Shown here piece after piece: positions 33,158 to 41,309 of a stretch of DNA of 64,000 nt. The notes beneath the pieces are model-generated. The model had not been told where the DNA came from and did not search any database. It was given only the letters and a program-made list of their open reading frames with translations. The DNA comes from CAYYWP01 sp050176585. GTDB lineage: Bacteria > Desulfobacterota > Binatia > HRBIN30 > CADEER01. A program made the translations under genes and the position numbers. The DNA lies in NCBI GenBank assembly GCA_050176585.1, contig JBFXHX010000020.1, positions 1-64,000 on the forward strand. The letters run 5' to 3'. How positions within the stretch are numbered: position 1 is the stretch's first letter; each line of letters starts with the position of its first letter.

Positions 33158-34246
33158 ATGGTCAAGGCCGCCTGCCTGTTCGATTTCAATCAGCCGCTGA
33201 AGGTCGACTCGTTCACGCTCAAGCCGCCGCGCGAGGACGAGGTCGTGGTCAAGGTTGCCGCCAGCGGCGTGTGCCACACCGATCTCTCGGTCACGCAAGG
33301 CAAAATCCCGCAGCCGCCGCCGTGCATCCTCGGCCACGAAGGGGCGGGGGTGGTGGTTGAGGTGGGCAAGGGTGTTCGCCATCTGAAGCCCGGAGACCAC
33401 GTGGTGATGTCGTGGGTGCGGAACTGCGGCCGCTGCGTGTACTGCGCGCGCGGCAAGTCCCACTTGTGCGAGGAGGCCATCCGCTCAGCCATGGCGGGCG
33501 AGGAGATGGTGTTCGAGTATCGGGGCATGCCGGTCGGGCACCTCGTGGGCGTCGGTTCGTTCGCCGACCACACGGTCGTGCGGGCCACGGCGGCGATCAA
33601 GATTCGCGACGACATGCCGCTCGATCGGGCGTGCTTGCTCGGATGCGCGGTCATGACCGGTGTCGGCGCGGTCATCAACAGCGCGCAGGTGCGGCCGGGG
33701 GACACGGTCGCCGTGTTCGGCTGCGGCGGCGTGGGGCTCAACGTAATTCAGGGCGCGGCCCTCGCCGGCGCGGCGCGCATCATCGCCGTCGATCTGTTCG
33801 ACGCCAAGCTGGAAATGGCGCGCGCCTTCGGCGCCACGGATGTGGTGAACGGCAAGAACGCCGATGCGGCCGACGCGGTCCGCGAGCTCACCGGCGGCCT
33901 CGGCGTCGACTACGCGTTCGAGGTCATCGGCCAGCCCGCGGCAGTCGTACAGGCCTTTCAGAGCTTGCAGCGCGGCGGGAAGGTGATCGCGGTCGGCGTG
34001 CCCGGGATGGGCCAGGAGTACGCGGTGCACGGCTTCTCGGTGGTGCTCGAGGAGAAGTCGATCATCGGGTCGCTCTACGGCTCGGCGAACCTCCGCCGCG
34101 ATCTCGCCATGCTGATCGAGCTGTACATGAACAAGAAGCTGAAGATCGACGAGCTGATTTCCCGCCGCATCGGGATCGACGACGTGAACGGCGCTTTCGA
34201 CGCCATGCAGAACGGCGAAGTGGCGCGCAGCGTAATCACGTTTTGA
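33158..34246 (+). CDS. Zinc-dependent alcohol dehydrogenase (class III-like MDR)
   Basis: 362 residues; TGGAGGAAAAA precedes the ATG. Catalytic zinc ligands are Cys39 in G-V-C-H-T-D-L, the His of L-G-H-E-G-A-G, and a later Cys (L-L-G-C-A-V-M-T-G). Structural zinc is bound by N-C-G-R-C-V-Y-C-A-R-G-K-S-H-L-C. The NAD(H) fold is V-A-V-F-G-C-G-G-V-G, and the Asp in A-V-D-L-F-D indicates NAD preference. It is divergent from the molybdopterin gene with 146 bp between. Likely oxidises a primary alcohol or an S-adduct such as a hydroxymethyl thiol. Confidence 0.92.
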   Translation: MVKAACLFDFNQPLKVDSFTLKPPREDEVVVKVAASGVCHTDLSVTQGKIPQPPPCILGHEGAGVVVEVGKGVRHLKPGDHVVMSWVRNCGRCVYCARGKSHLCEEAIRSAMAGEEMVFEYRGMPVGHLVGVGSFADHTVVRATAAIKIRDDMPLDRACLLGCAVMTGVGAVINSAQVRPGDTVAVFGCGGVGLNVIQGAALAGAARIIAVDLFDAKLEMARAFGATDVVNGKNADAADAVRELTGGLGVDYAFEVIGQPAAVVQAFQSLQRGGKVIAVGVPGMGQEYAVHGFSVVLEEKSIIGSLYGSANLRRDLAMLIELYMNKKLKIDELISRRIGIDDVNGAFDAMQNGEVARSVITF

Positions 34247-34438
34247 GGCGGACGCGGAGGCCACCGTGCGAGCGCGCCGCGCGGGGATCGCCCAGAAGGA
34301 CCGGTGAGCAGCAGCGAGCGCGCGCGAGCGGGAGTGTGTGACCATCGGGACGGCGCACGCCGATAGCTGCTGTAACCTTTTTCGCGGCTCGGCCGTGAAT
34401 GGGTAGCGGCGCGCATGTGCGCCGCCCGGAGGTGACCC

Positions 34439-35743
34439 ATGCAGAGCACGCGGTCAGTAGACGTAGCGGTAATCGGCGGCGGTTTGGCCGGCCTGGCGGC
34501 GGCTGCCTACGCGGCGCGGGGCGGGCGTTGCGTCGCGCTGTTCGAGAAAGCGCGCGCGCTGGGCGGGCGCGCGATGACGACCAGGAGCGGCGAGTTCCAC
34601 TTCAACCTCGGGCCGCATGCTTTGTTCCACGGGGGGCCGGCCGAAGCCGCGCTGCACGAGCTGGGCGTGCCGCTCGCGGGCGGCGGCCCGGCCGCCTCGG
34701 GCGCGTACGCGGTGGCCCGGGGCACGACGCACGCCTTGCCGGGCGGGTTCTTGTCGCTGCTCACCACCGGCCTGTTCGGGCCGCTGGCGAAGCTCGAGAC
34801 CGCGCGACAGCTCGGCGCATTGCGGCGGCTGGACCCGGAGCCGCTCCAGCGGGTGTCGCTCGCGGACTGGCTTCACAGCGCGATACGCGGGCCCGACGTC
34901 CGCGCGCTCGTCGGTGCACTGGCGCGGCTCTGTACGTACTCGGCCAATCAGGACCGCATGAGCGCCGCCCCCGCGCTCGCGCAGGTGCAAGCCGTCCTCG
35001 GCAAGGGCGTTCGCTACCTGGACCACGGATGGCAGACGCTCGTCGACGGGCTGCGCGACGTGGCGGCCGCCGCTGGTGCGCAGCTGCATGCGGGTGCGCG
35101 CGTCGATGCCGTGCGACCACACGGCCCGCGGTGGGAGGTCGCCACGGATGGCGGCCGGTGCGACGCGACAGCGGTGGTGCTCGCCACCGGGCCGGCCGAA
35201 GCCGCGGCGGTGCTGGAGGGCGCGGCGGGTGCCGTGCTGCGGCGCTGGTCGGAGGAGGCGTTCCCGGCGTACGCCGCCTGTCTCGACGTCGGCCTCTCGC
35301 GTCTGCCGCGGCCGCGCGCGACATTCGCGCTCGGCATCGATCGGCCACTCTACCTGTCGGTGCACTCAACCTCGGCGCGGCTCGCACCGGACGGCGGGGC
35401 CACGGTGCTCGCCGCCAAATACCTCACCGACCGCAACGGCGATGCGCGCCAGCATGAGCGCGAGCTCGAAGGGCTGCTCGATCTCGTTCAACCCGGCTGG
35501 CGCGCCGAGGTCGTGGAACGCCGCTACCTGCCGAACATGATGGTGATGAACACGATTCCGGTCGCCGCGTCCGGCGGCACCCACGGCCGCCCGACGGTCG
35601 AAGTGCCCGGCGCCCGCGGCTTGTACGTGGCTGGAGACTGGGTGGGACCGGTCGGCATGCTGGCGGATGCCGCCTTCGCCAGTGCGCGCCGCGCCGCCGA
35701 GCTGATCGCGCGCGACCGGGAGTGCCTCGCTGCGGCTTCATGA
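34439..35743 (+). CDS. FAD-dependent oxidoreductase (phytoene desaturase/amine oxidase-like)
   Basis: 434 residues beginning V-D-V-A-V-I-G-G-G-L-A-G-L-A-A-A, the ADP-binding motif, followed by L-F-E-K-A-R-A-L-G-G-R-A, a pattern shared by desaturases and amine oxidases. The FAD-closing C-terminal motif is G-L-Y-V-A-G-D-W-V-G, then A-D-A-A-F-A-S-A-R-R-A-A. GGAGG lies 7 bases before the ATG. No carotenoid genes nearby, so substrate is open. An ECF sigma gene follows 84 bp downstream; such an arrangement often means the sigma factor controls it. Confidence 0.85.
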   Translation: MQSTRSVDVAVIGGGLAGLAAAAYAARGGRCVALFEKARALGGRAMTTRSGEFHFNLGPHALFHGGPAEAALHELGVPLAGGGPAASGAYAVARGTTHALPGGFLSLLTTGLFGPLAKLETARQLGALRRLDPEPLQRVSLADWLHSAIRGPDVRALVGALARLCTYSANQDRMSAAPALAQVQAVLGKGVRYLDHGWQTLVDGLRDVAAAAGAQLHAGARVDAVRPHGPRWEVATDGGRCDATAVVLATGPAEAAAVLEGAAGAVLRRWSEEAFPAYAACLDVGLSRLPRPRATFALGIDRPLYLSVHSTSARLAPDGGATVLAAKYLTDRNGDARQHERELEGLLDLVQPGWRAEVVERRYLPNMMVMNTIPVAASGGTHGRPTVEVPGARGLYVAGDWVGPVGMLADAAFASARRAAELIARDRECLAAAS

Positions 35744-35827
35744 AGCCGCGCTGTTCGGCTCCGTCGGGCGCATAACCGGCGGCTACGCGATGTGCGGCCC
35801 GCGCCCGAACCCCCGGCATCCGCAACG

Positions 35828-36793
35828 ATGATTCCCGATTACGCGGCGGTCTTCACCGCCGAGCGCCGGTTCGTCTGGGGGCTCTGCTACCGCATGACCG
35901 GGTGTGCGGCGGACGCCGACGATCTCCTGCAGGAGACGTTCGCGCGCGCGCTCGCGCAACCGCCGGCGCGCACGGATGCGCCATGGCGGCCGTGGCTGGT
36001 GCGGGTGGCGATCAACCTGTCGCGCGATCTGTTGCGCCGGCGGCGGCTCCGGACGCACGCGCGCGGCGCGTGGTTGCCGTCTCCGATCGACACCGGCGCG
36101 GAGTACACGCCACCCGCGTACGAGCTGAGCTCCGCGTCGCATCCGTCCACCGAGGGGCGATACGAGCTCCTCGAGAGCGTCTCGTTCGCGTTCCTGCTCG
36201 CCCTCGAAGCCCTCACGCCGGCTCAGCGCGCGGTGCTGCTGTTGCGCGACGTGTTCGACTATCCGGTGCGCGAGACTGCGGACGCACTCGGGATGTCGGC
36301 GGCGAGCGTGAAGACCACGCATCACCGGGCGCGCAGGGCGATGGCCGCGTACGAGCGCGCCCGCTGCGTGCCGACCGCCGAGCGCCAGGCGCGCACGGCG
36401 GACGCCCTGCAGCGGTTCATGGATGCGCTGCAGCGCGACGACATCGCGGCGGTCGAAGCGCTCCTGGCCGACGACGTGCGCAGCGTCTCTGAGGGCGGTG
36501 AATACGCCGCCGGCCAAAAACCGGTGGTCGGGCGCACGCGCGTCGCGCGCCTCTACCGCGGGTTGATGCAAAAGGGCGGTGCGGGCGCGAGCGGCAGGGT
36601 GCGGATGTTCAATGGGCTCCCGGCGCTCGAGCTGACCTTCGCCTCCCCACATGCGCGGCTGGCGCCGCGCGGCGTGGTGGGCTGCGACGTCGATGGCGAG
36701 GGGCGGATCCGCTCGCTGTTCATCGTGCTCGCCTCGCGCAAACTGACCGCGCTGGCGGACGCTGCGCCGTTCGCGGCATTCCCGCCACCGTGA
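35828..36793 (+). CDS. ECF sigma factor, SigJ-like with SnoaL-type C-terminal domain
   Basis: 321 residues from M-I-P-D-Y. Region 2: F-V-W-G-L-C-Y-R-M-T-G, D-A-D-D-L-L-Q-E-T-F-A-R-A. Region 4: L-T-P-A-Q-R-A-V-L-L-L-R-D-V-F, then V-R-E-T-A-D-A-L-G-M-S-A-A-S-V-K-T-T-H-H-R-A-R. After about residue 195 comes a SnoaL/NTF2-like domain (F-M-D-A-L-Q-R-D-D-I-A-A-V-E-A-L-L-A-D-D-V), the feature of the ECF41/SigJ groups, where it replaces an anti-sigma factor. These groups usually control an adjacent oxidoreductase; the FAD enzyme upstream fits. Confidence 0.9.
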   Translation: MIPDYAAVFTAERRFVWGLCYRMTGCAADADDLLQETFARALAQPPARTDAPWRPWLVRVAINLSRDLLRRRRLRTHARGAWLPSPIDTGAEYTPPAYELSSASHPSTEGRYELLESVSFAFLLALEALTPAQRAVLLLRDVFDYPVRETADALGMSAASVKTTHHRARRAMAAYERARCVPTAERQARTADALQRFMDALQRDDIAAVEALLADDVRSVSEGGEYAAGQKPVVGRTRVARLYRGLMQKGGAGASGRVRMFNGLPALELTFASPHARLAPRGVVGCDVDGEGRIRSLFIVLASRKLTALADAAPFAAFPPP

Positions 36794-36856
36794 GCGAGCG
36801 GGGCACCCGCGCGCAAGGCTCTCGACGAGCGCTGCACCACCCGTTGGAGGTCGCGC

Positions 36857-37486
36857 TCACGGTGCGGCATCTCCCGTCGGCAGCTCCATGCTCACGAAGG
36901 CGAGGTCGGCACCGGTCGCGCCGAGCGTCTCGACGGTCTCGGGCAGGTCGGGCGCTCCCGCCGAGAACGCCAGCACCGCGATCTGCAGGCCGGCGCTGGC
37001 GGCATCGGCGGAGGGCACTGGGACGTCCAGCTCGAAGGCCCGATTCTCGGCGTCGCCCCGTTCGCGCGGAGCGGGCAGCACGCGCCAGCGGCGATTGGGA
37101 TGGACCTCGCGGACGGCCACGCGGAACTCGGCGGTCGACGGGAAACCGCTCGGCGCGAAGCACAGCACCAAGGGCTGTGCCGGGGCCGGCTGGGCCGTCG
37201 CGCACGGCGTCTGGTTCACGGCATCCAGGTTCGTCTCGATCGCCCGCGGCATGCCGGGCGCGGGCGTGCCCAACGCTTCCGCATCCGCGGGACAGATCAT
37301 CAAGCCGTCCAGCTCGGCGCAGGAGCCCTCCTCGAGCACCATCGCGATCGTGCGGTTCTCGAGCCGTGCATCGAAACCGCTCGAGCCGCTGCCACCCGCG
37401 CAGGCGATCGCGCCGAACAAAAGGGCGAGCGTCAGGCCACGCGTGCGGTGCGGACGGCGCGGTGAGGGGGCGAATGGGCGGATCAT
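36857..37486 (-). CDS. Lipoprotein of unknown function
   Basis: 209 residues. A long basic N-terminus (R-P-F-A-P-S-P-R-R-P-H-R-T-R) is followed by a hydrophobic stretch and a lipobox A-I-A-C (Cys29), then a Gly/Ser-rich linker. The mature domain has four further Cys and beta-strand-like alternation (F-R-V-A-V-R-E-V, R-A-F-E-L-D-V-P-V). It begins 18 bp after the stop of the HTH regulator and is probably co-transcribed with it. No family recognised. Confidence 0.65.
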   Translation of the reverse strand: MIRPFAPSPRRPHRTRGLTLALLFGAIACAGGSGSSGFDARLENRTIAMVLEEGSCAELDGLMICPADAEALGTPAPGMPRAIETNLDAVNQTPCATAQPAPAQPLVLCFAPSGFPSTAEFRVAVREVHPNRRWRVLPAPRERGDAENRAFELDVPVPSADAASAGLQIAVLAFSAGAPDLPETVETLGATGADLAFVSMELPTGDAAP

Positions 37487-37504
37487 GGCGTCCTCCGGGG
37501 CTGC

Positions 37505-38320
37505 TCAGAACGGCGTCGCCGTGACGAGGATGTTCAAGAATCGGCTCGCCGGTGTCGGATCGGCGGCAAACTCCTCCGCCAATCCGCGCAGGGCCGCTTC
37601 GAGGCGCTCGTGGAACTCGGGTAATCGAGCGGGATCGATGTTCAGGTAGTGATTGCGGAGGTAGGTCCCGGTGTCGACATCCGCGAGCGCCAGCTTGTCG
37701 AGCAGCCCTTTGGCGAACAGCACGCAGAACTCCAGCGCCAGGGCGTGCCGCTCGGCGGTGTTCTGCGGCACGAAGTGCCGCCCGCGCCGGCGCACCTTGC
37801 CGCCGCGCAGCTCCACGAGCTCGCGCGCGATCAATGTGGCCTCCACCTGCTTCGCGAGCGCGGGGGGGACCGCGGGTCTGGCCGTCCGCCGGCCGCGGCC
37901 GGCGCTGCGAAACGCCTTGCGCCACGCGGCGGCTGACATCCACGCCGCGTCATCCGGCAGGGCGGCGATGGCTTGGCTGATCAGCACCGCCAGTTCGGCA
38001 TCCTCCACGCCCGCGACCGCGCGCGGCGCTTGAAGCACGCGCCGCAGCTCCCTGCCGAACGCGTAGAGGATGCGATCGCGCCAGAGCAGCGCTAGGAGCT
38101 CGTGCGCGTCCTGTGCGCGCACTGCGGCCAGGCGGCGGACCAGCGCCTCGCTCGGAAACCGTTTGCCCTTCTCGATGTAGCCGAGCATGACCGGATCGAC
38201 GCTGCCACCGAGCACTTCGGTCGCGAAGCGGCGCAACGTGTAGTCCCGCCCGGTGAGGACGCGGGTTTCGTAAAAGATGTCCTTGATGCCCTTGCGCACG
38301 CTCGGCTGGCGCCCGGTCAT
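37505..38320 (-). CDS. HTH transcriptional regulator with long unknown C-terminal domain
   Basis: 271 residues from M-T-G-R-Q-P-S-V-R-K-G. The frame is open far upstream, but the AT-rich promoter lies there. The N-terminus is XRE-like: Y-T-L-R-R-F-A-T-E-V-L-G-G, then V-D-P-V-M-L-G-Y-I-E-K-G-K-R-F-P-S-E-A-L as recognition part. The remaining 180 residues are helical and basic, with a winged-helix-like L-V-E-L-R-G-G-K-V-R-R-R-G-R-H-F-V near the middle. The arrangement resembles TIGR02147/DUF4423 proteins, though I am not certain. Likely controls itself and the lipoprotein downstream. Confidence 0.7.
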   Translation of the reverse strand: MTGRQPSVRKGIKDIFYETRVLTGRDYTLRRFATEVLGGSVDPVMLGYIEKGKRFPSEALVRRLAAVRAQDAHELLALLWRDRILYAFGRELRRVLQAPRAVAGVEDAELAVLISQAIAALPDDAAWMSAAAWRKAFRSAGRGRRTARPAVPPALAKQVEATLIARELVELRGGKVRRRGRHFVPQNTAERHALALEFCVLFAKGLLDKLALADVDTGTYLRNHYLNIDPARLPEFHERLEAALRGLAEEFAADPTPASRFLNILVTATPF

Positions 38321-38641
38321 TGCGGCGCAACCTAGCCAAAACAATTTTGATTGACAAGCAAACAAGTTTTGTTTACCGCTGGCATCCGCAACGAGCGATG
38401 GTCCATGGTGCGCAGATCCCCTGCTATGGGCAGCGGCTGGCGCTGCGGGCAACTCCCCCGCGCGCGCGGCGCCAGCGGCTGCCGCATCGCGCGCCCGCGA
38501 CGGCGGCGCCAAGTCCCCCACCCCCGCGTCGCGTGTGCCCGGCGCCGCCGTCGCATCGCCATTGCACGGATGCGTCGGCAATCGCGAGAACCGTGGACCG
38601 CGCAGCGGTCGGAATGGCCCTGAACACTGACCGGAGGAGCC
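38321..38641. promoter_or_regulatory. Divergent promoter region with an AT-rich operator-like block
   Basis: 321 bp between the HTH gene and the plus-strand lipoprotein. Bases 38338-38375 are strikingly AT-rich for this genome and contain two related blocks, AACAATTTTG and AACAAGTTTTG, the second inside an imperfect inverted repeat AAACAA-GTT-TTGTTT. On the minus strand TTGTCA (5 of 6 to the -35 consensus) lies here, upstream of the HTH start. Probably the regulator's own control site. The rest (38380-38625) has no gene I can support. Confidence 0.55.
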
Positions 38642-41272
38642 ATGCAGCGCTTGACGATACGAGGCATGTGGAGCGCGTGTGCCGGCGTGAGCGCGCTCGT
38701 GCTCGCCGCCTGCGGCGGCAATGATCTGAGCATCGGGGCGACGCCGACCACCACGGCGACGTCGACGGTCACGCCGCCCCCGCCGACCGCGACCGTCACC
38801 CGTACGCCTACGCCGCGCATCGCGCAGGTCGCCGGGCTGGTGGTGGCGAGCCGCGACGTCCAGGCCGGCCGCGACGACGGGCTGAACGCGCTGCCGCCGG
38901 AGATGTTGCCGCCGGTCGGCAAGGGGTTCGACCGCGGCCTCGGCCACGCCGAGTGGGTGGTCGACGACGGCGCCGTGCGCGGCGCGACCGACGCGGATGG
39001 GCGCTTCACCGTGACCGGGCTCACGCCCGGGCGCCATGCGCTGCGGTTCACGAAGACCGTCGACGGCAATCTGATGGAGTTCGTCGTGCCGATCGCCGTC
39101 GGCGACGACGGCGCCGCGGAGGTGGTGGCGGAGGTCTCCTGGGGCCTCGTGCGCGCGACGTCGACCTACACAGAGGACGGCAGCGCCAAGCGCGCCGTGT
39201 TCGCGCCGAACGGCACGTATGCGATCACCCGTGAAGGTCGGATCGCCGAGCTCTACGATGGCTGGCGCACGCTGATCGACGGCGACGGCGACGGCCGTTT
39301 CGATCCGCAGAGCTGCGGGCGTGAGATGTACGCCTGCGGCGCGGACGGCGCGTGCGCGAGCCCGGAGGACTTCTGCACGTGCGTGGCGAGCTGCCCCGCG
39401 TGCCAGGACTGTCCGCAGCGCGCCTGCGTGCCGCGGTCCTACTTCCACCGGCCGACCTGCGGGCCCGACGGTTTGTGCGGCCCGCTGCCGTACCAATGCG
39501 GCGGGCAGAGCACCTGTGCGGCCCCCGGCGACGTGTGCACGTGCGTCGGCTCGTGCTACGGCTGCGACAACTGCGCCGGCTCCGCCTGCGTGGCGCCGTG
39601 CGCGGCGGGCGAGCCGATCGACATCGACCGGATCGACGTGTTCGCCTCGCCTCGCCTGGTCGTCGGGCAGGAGGCGTTGGCGAGCGCCAATGCGGTGCTG
39701 TCGGACGGCACCGGCGTCGACGTGACGTGGCTGGCCGTGTGGAGCTCTACCGCGCCGGCCCTGGCCAGCGTCGACTCCTGGGGGCGGGTGAGCGCGATCG
39801 CCGCTGGCGCCGCGGAGCTGACCGCGACTCTGGGCGGCGTCGTCAGCGCGCCGGCTCGGGTCGATGTCGTCGAGCGCCCGACCCTGCTGCGTATCCACCT
39901 GCAGAACGCCAGCTGCTACTACCCGCTCGCGGATCCCACCGGGCCCGATGTAAAACCGGTTCCGCCCGAGGCCACCGGGTGGCTGCCGCCGCCGTGGTGC
40001 CAGCAGGTCGTCCGCATCGGCGCCATTGTGCGGTTCCTGGCCGTGGGCGAGTTCGACACCGGCTACGTCGCCGACATCACAGACGAGGTCAGTTGGCGCG
40101 CCGAGCCCGCCGCGGTGGGCACGATCGAGACCGGCGCATTCACGGCCACCGGCGTCGGCACGGCGCGGATCACCGCGGCGCTCGGCGCGGTGACGAGCGA
40201 CACCCAGGAGGTCAGGGTGGTCGACCGGCCCACCATCGTGGCGCTGTCGGTCTATCCGAGCAATTTTGCCTACAACTCGGTCGACGGCGGGCCGCTGGTC
40301 GATCCCGCCCGCCCGGCGCCCTGCTTCGAGTGCGGGTATGCTCTGACGGTGTTAAGCGGCGATGCCGTGCAGTTTTCCGCGACCGCGCACTACGAGACTG
40401 GCGATTGGGAGGACGTCAGTGAGCGGGTCACCTGGCGCACGAGCGACGCCGCGGTGCTGGCCATCGATGCGACGGGTCGGGCCAGCGCGGCGGGCGCGGG
40501 CACCGCCAGGATCGACGCCAGCCTCGACGAGGTCACCAGCAGCCCTGCGGAAGTGCGCGTCGTCGAGCAAGCCACTTTGCAATACCTGAGCGCGTACCCG
40601 GACGCGGCCGACCGCGTCGTCGCCAAAGACGCGCAAGCGATCTTCCATGCGGTCGGATTCTACGACATCGGGTTCAGCCGCGATGTCACCTCGCAGGCGA
40701 CCTGGCATAGCAGCGACGAGGCGATCGGCGGGTTCGGCGCCCCGGGCGTGTTCACCGGGCGCGCGGCCGGCGACGTCACCGTCTGGGCGGAGCTCGATGG
40801 CGTGCGGAGCGAGCCGCTGCCGATGGAGGTCTTCGCCACCAGCGCACTCGACTACTGCGATCCCGCGAACGTGAACCGCGGCACGTGGTCGGATGATTTC
40901 AACCGCGTCACCCTCGAATCGGATTGCGCGGCCTATAGGCCGCCCGCGATCGTCGAGTTGCGCTTCACGGTCGCCGAGACTCAACGGCCGGGCGGTATCT
41001 TCGATCCCTGTCTGGACCTCTATGCGTATCGCGGCGACGAGCTCATCCGCACGATCCGCGAAGAGGGCTGCGGCGATCCGTTCCTCGCGCCGACGGCGCC
41101 GGGCCGGGATGAAGCCGCGCCCCGGTACCAGCTGAAGGCCTTCTGGGATTTGAAAGACGAGGCGGGCCGCACCGTGCCCGCCGGCACGTATGCGATCAGG
41201 GGTAGATTCTATCTCTATTACGATCCTATTGTGTCCGTCGACGTGACCGTCACCGAACCACCGGCGCCGTGA
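38642..41272 (+). CDS. Large lipoprotein with Cys-rich segments and Big-2-like Ig repeats
   Basis: 876 residues; GGAGGAG precedes the ATG. Lipobox L-A-A-C (Cys24), then a Thr/Pro linker (about 33-58). A carboxypeptidase-regulatory-like module follows (G-A-T-D-A-D-G-R-F-T-V-T-G-L-T-P-G-R-H). Next are two Cys-rich blocks (C-T-C-V-A-S-C-P-A-C-x-x-C and C-T-C-V-G-S-C-Y-G-C-x-x-C) after a D-G-D-G-D-G-R-F calcium-like loop. Four Big-2-like repeats follow, with recurring V-T-W-x-x-S, A-x-G-x-A-x-I-x-A-x-L and V-x-V-V-x-x-P-T stretches, and a final beta domain. Surface-exposed adhesin- or scaffold-like; first of a five-gene same-strand group. Confidence 0.82.
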   Translation: MQRLTIRGMWSACAGVSALVLAACGGNDLSIGATPTTTATSTVTPPPPTATVTRTPTPRIAQVAGLVVASRDVQAGRDDGLNALPPEMLPPVGKGFDRGLGHAEWVVDDGAVRGATDADGRFTVTGLTPGRHALRFTKTVDGNLMEFVVPIAVGDDGAAEVVAEVSWGLVRATSTYTEDGSAKRAVFAPNGTYAITREGRIAELYDGWRTLIDGDGDGRFDPQSCGREMYACGADGACASPEDFCTCVASCPACQDCPQRACVPRSYFHRPTCGPDGLCGPLPYQCGGQSTCAAPGDVCTCVGSCYGCDNCAGSACVAPCAAGEPIDIDRIDVFASPRLVVGQEALASANAVLSDGTGVDVTWLAVWSSTAPALASVDSWGRVSAIAAGAAELTATLGGVVSAPARVDVVERPTLLRIHLQNASCYYPLADPTGPDVKPVPPEATGWLPPPWCQQVVRIGAIVRFLAVGEFDTGYVADITDEVSWRAEPAAVGTIETGAFTATGVGTARITAALGAVTSDTQEVRVVDRPTIVALSVYPSNFAYNSVDGGPLVDPARPAPCFECGYALTVLSGDAVQFSATAHYETGDWEDVSERVTWRTSDAAVLAIDATGRASAAGAGTARIDASLDEVTSSPAEVRVVEQATLQYLSAYPDAADRVVAKDAQAIFHAVGFYDIGFSRDVTSQATWHSSDEAIGGFGAPGVFTGRAAGDVTVWAELDGVRSEPLPMEVFATSALDYCDPANVNRGTWSDDFNRVTLESDCAAYRPPAIVELRFTVAETQRPGGIFDPCLDLYAYRGDELIRTIREEGCGDPFLAPTAPGRDEAAPRYQLKAFWDLKDEAGRTVPAGTYAIRGRFYLYYDPIVSVDVTVTEPPAP

Positions 41273-41309
41273 TCGCGCGTCGCCGTGTGCGGCCGCGAGA
41301 GGAGACCGG

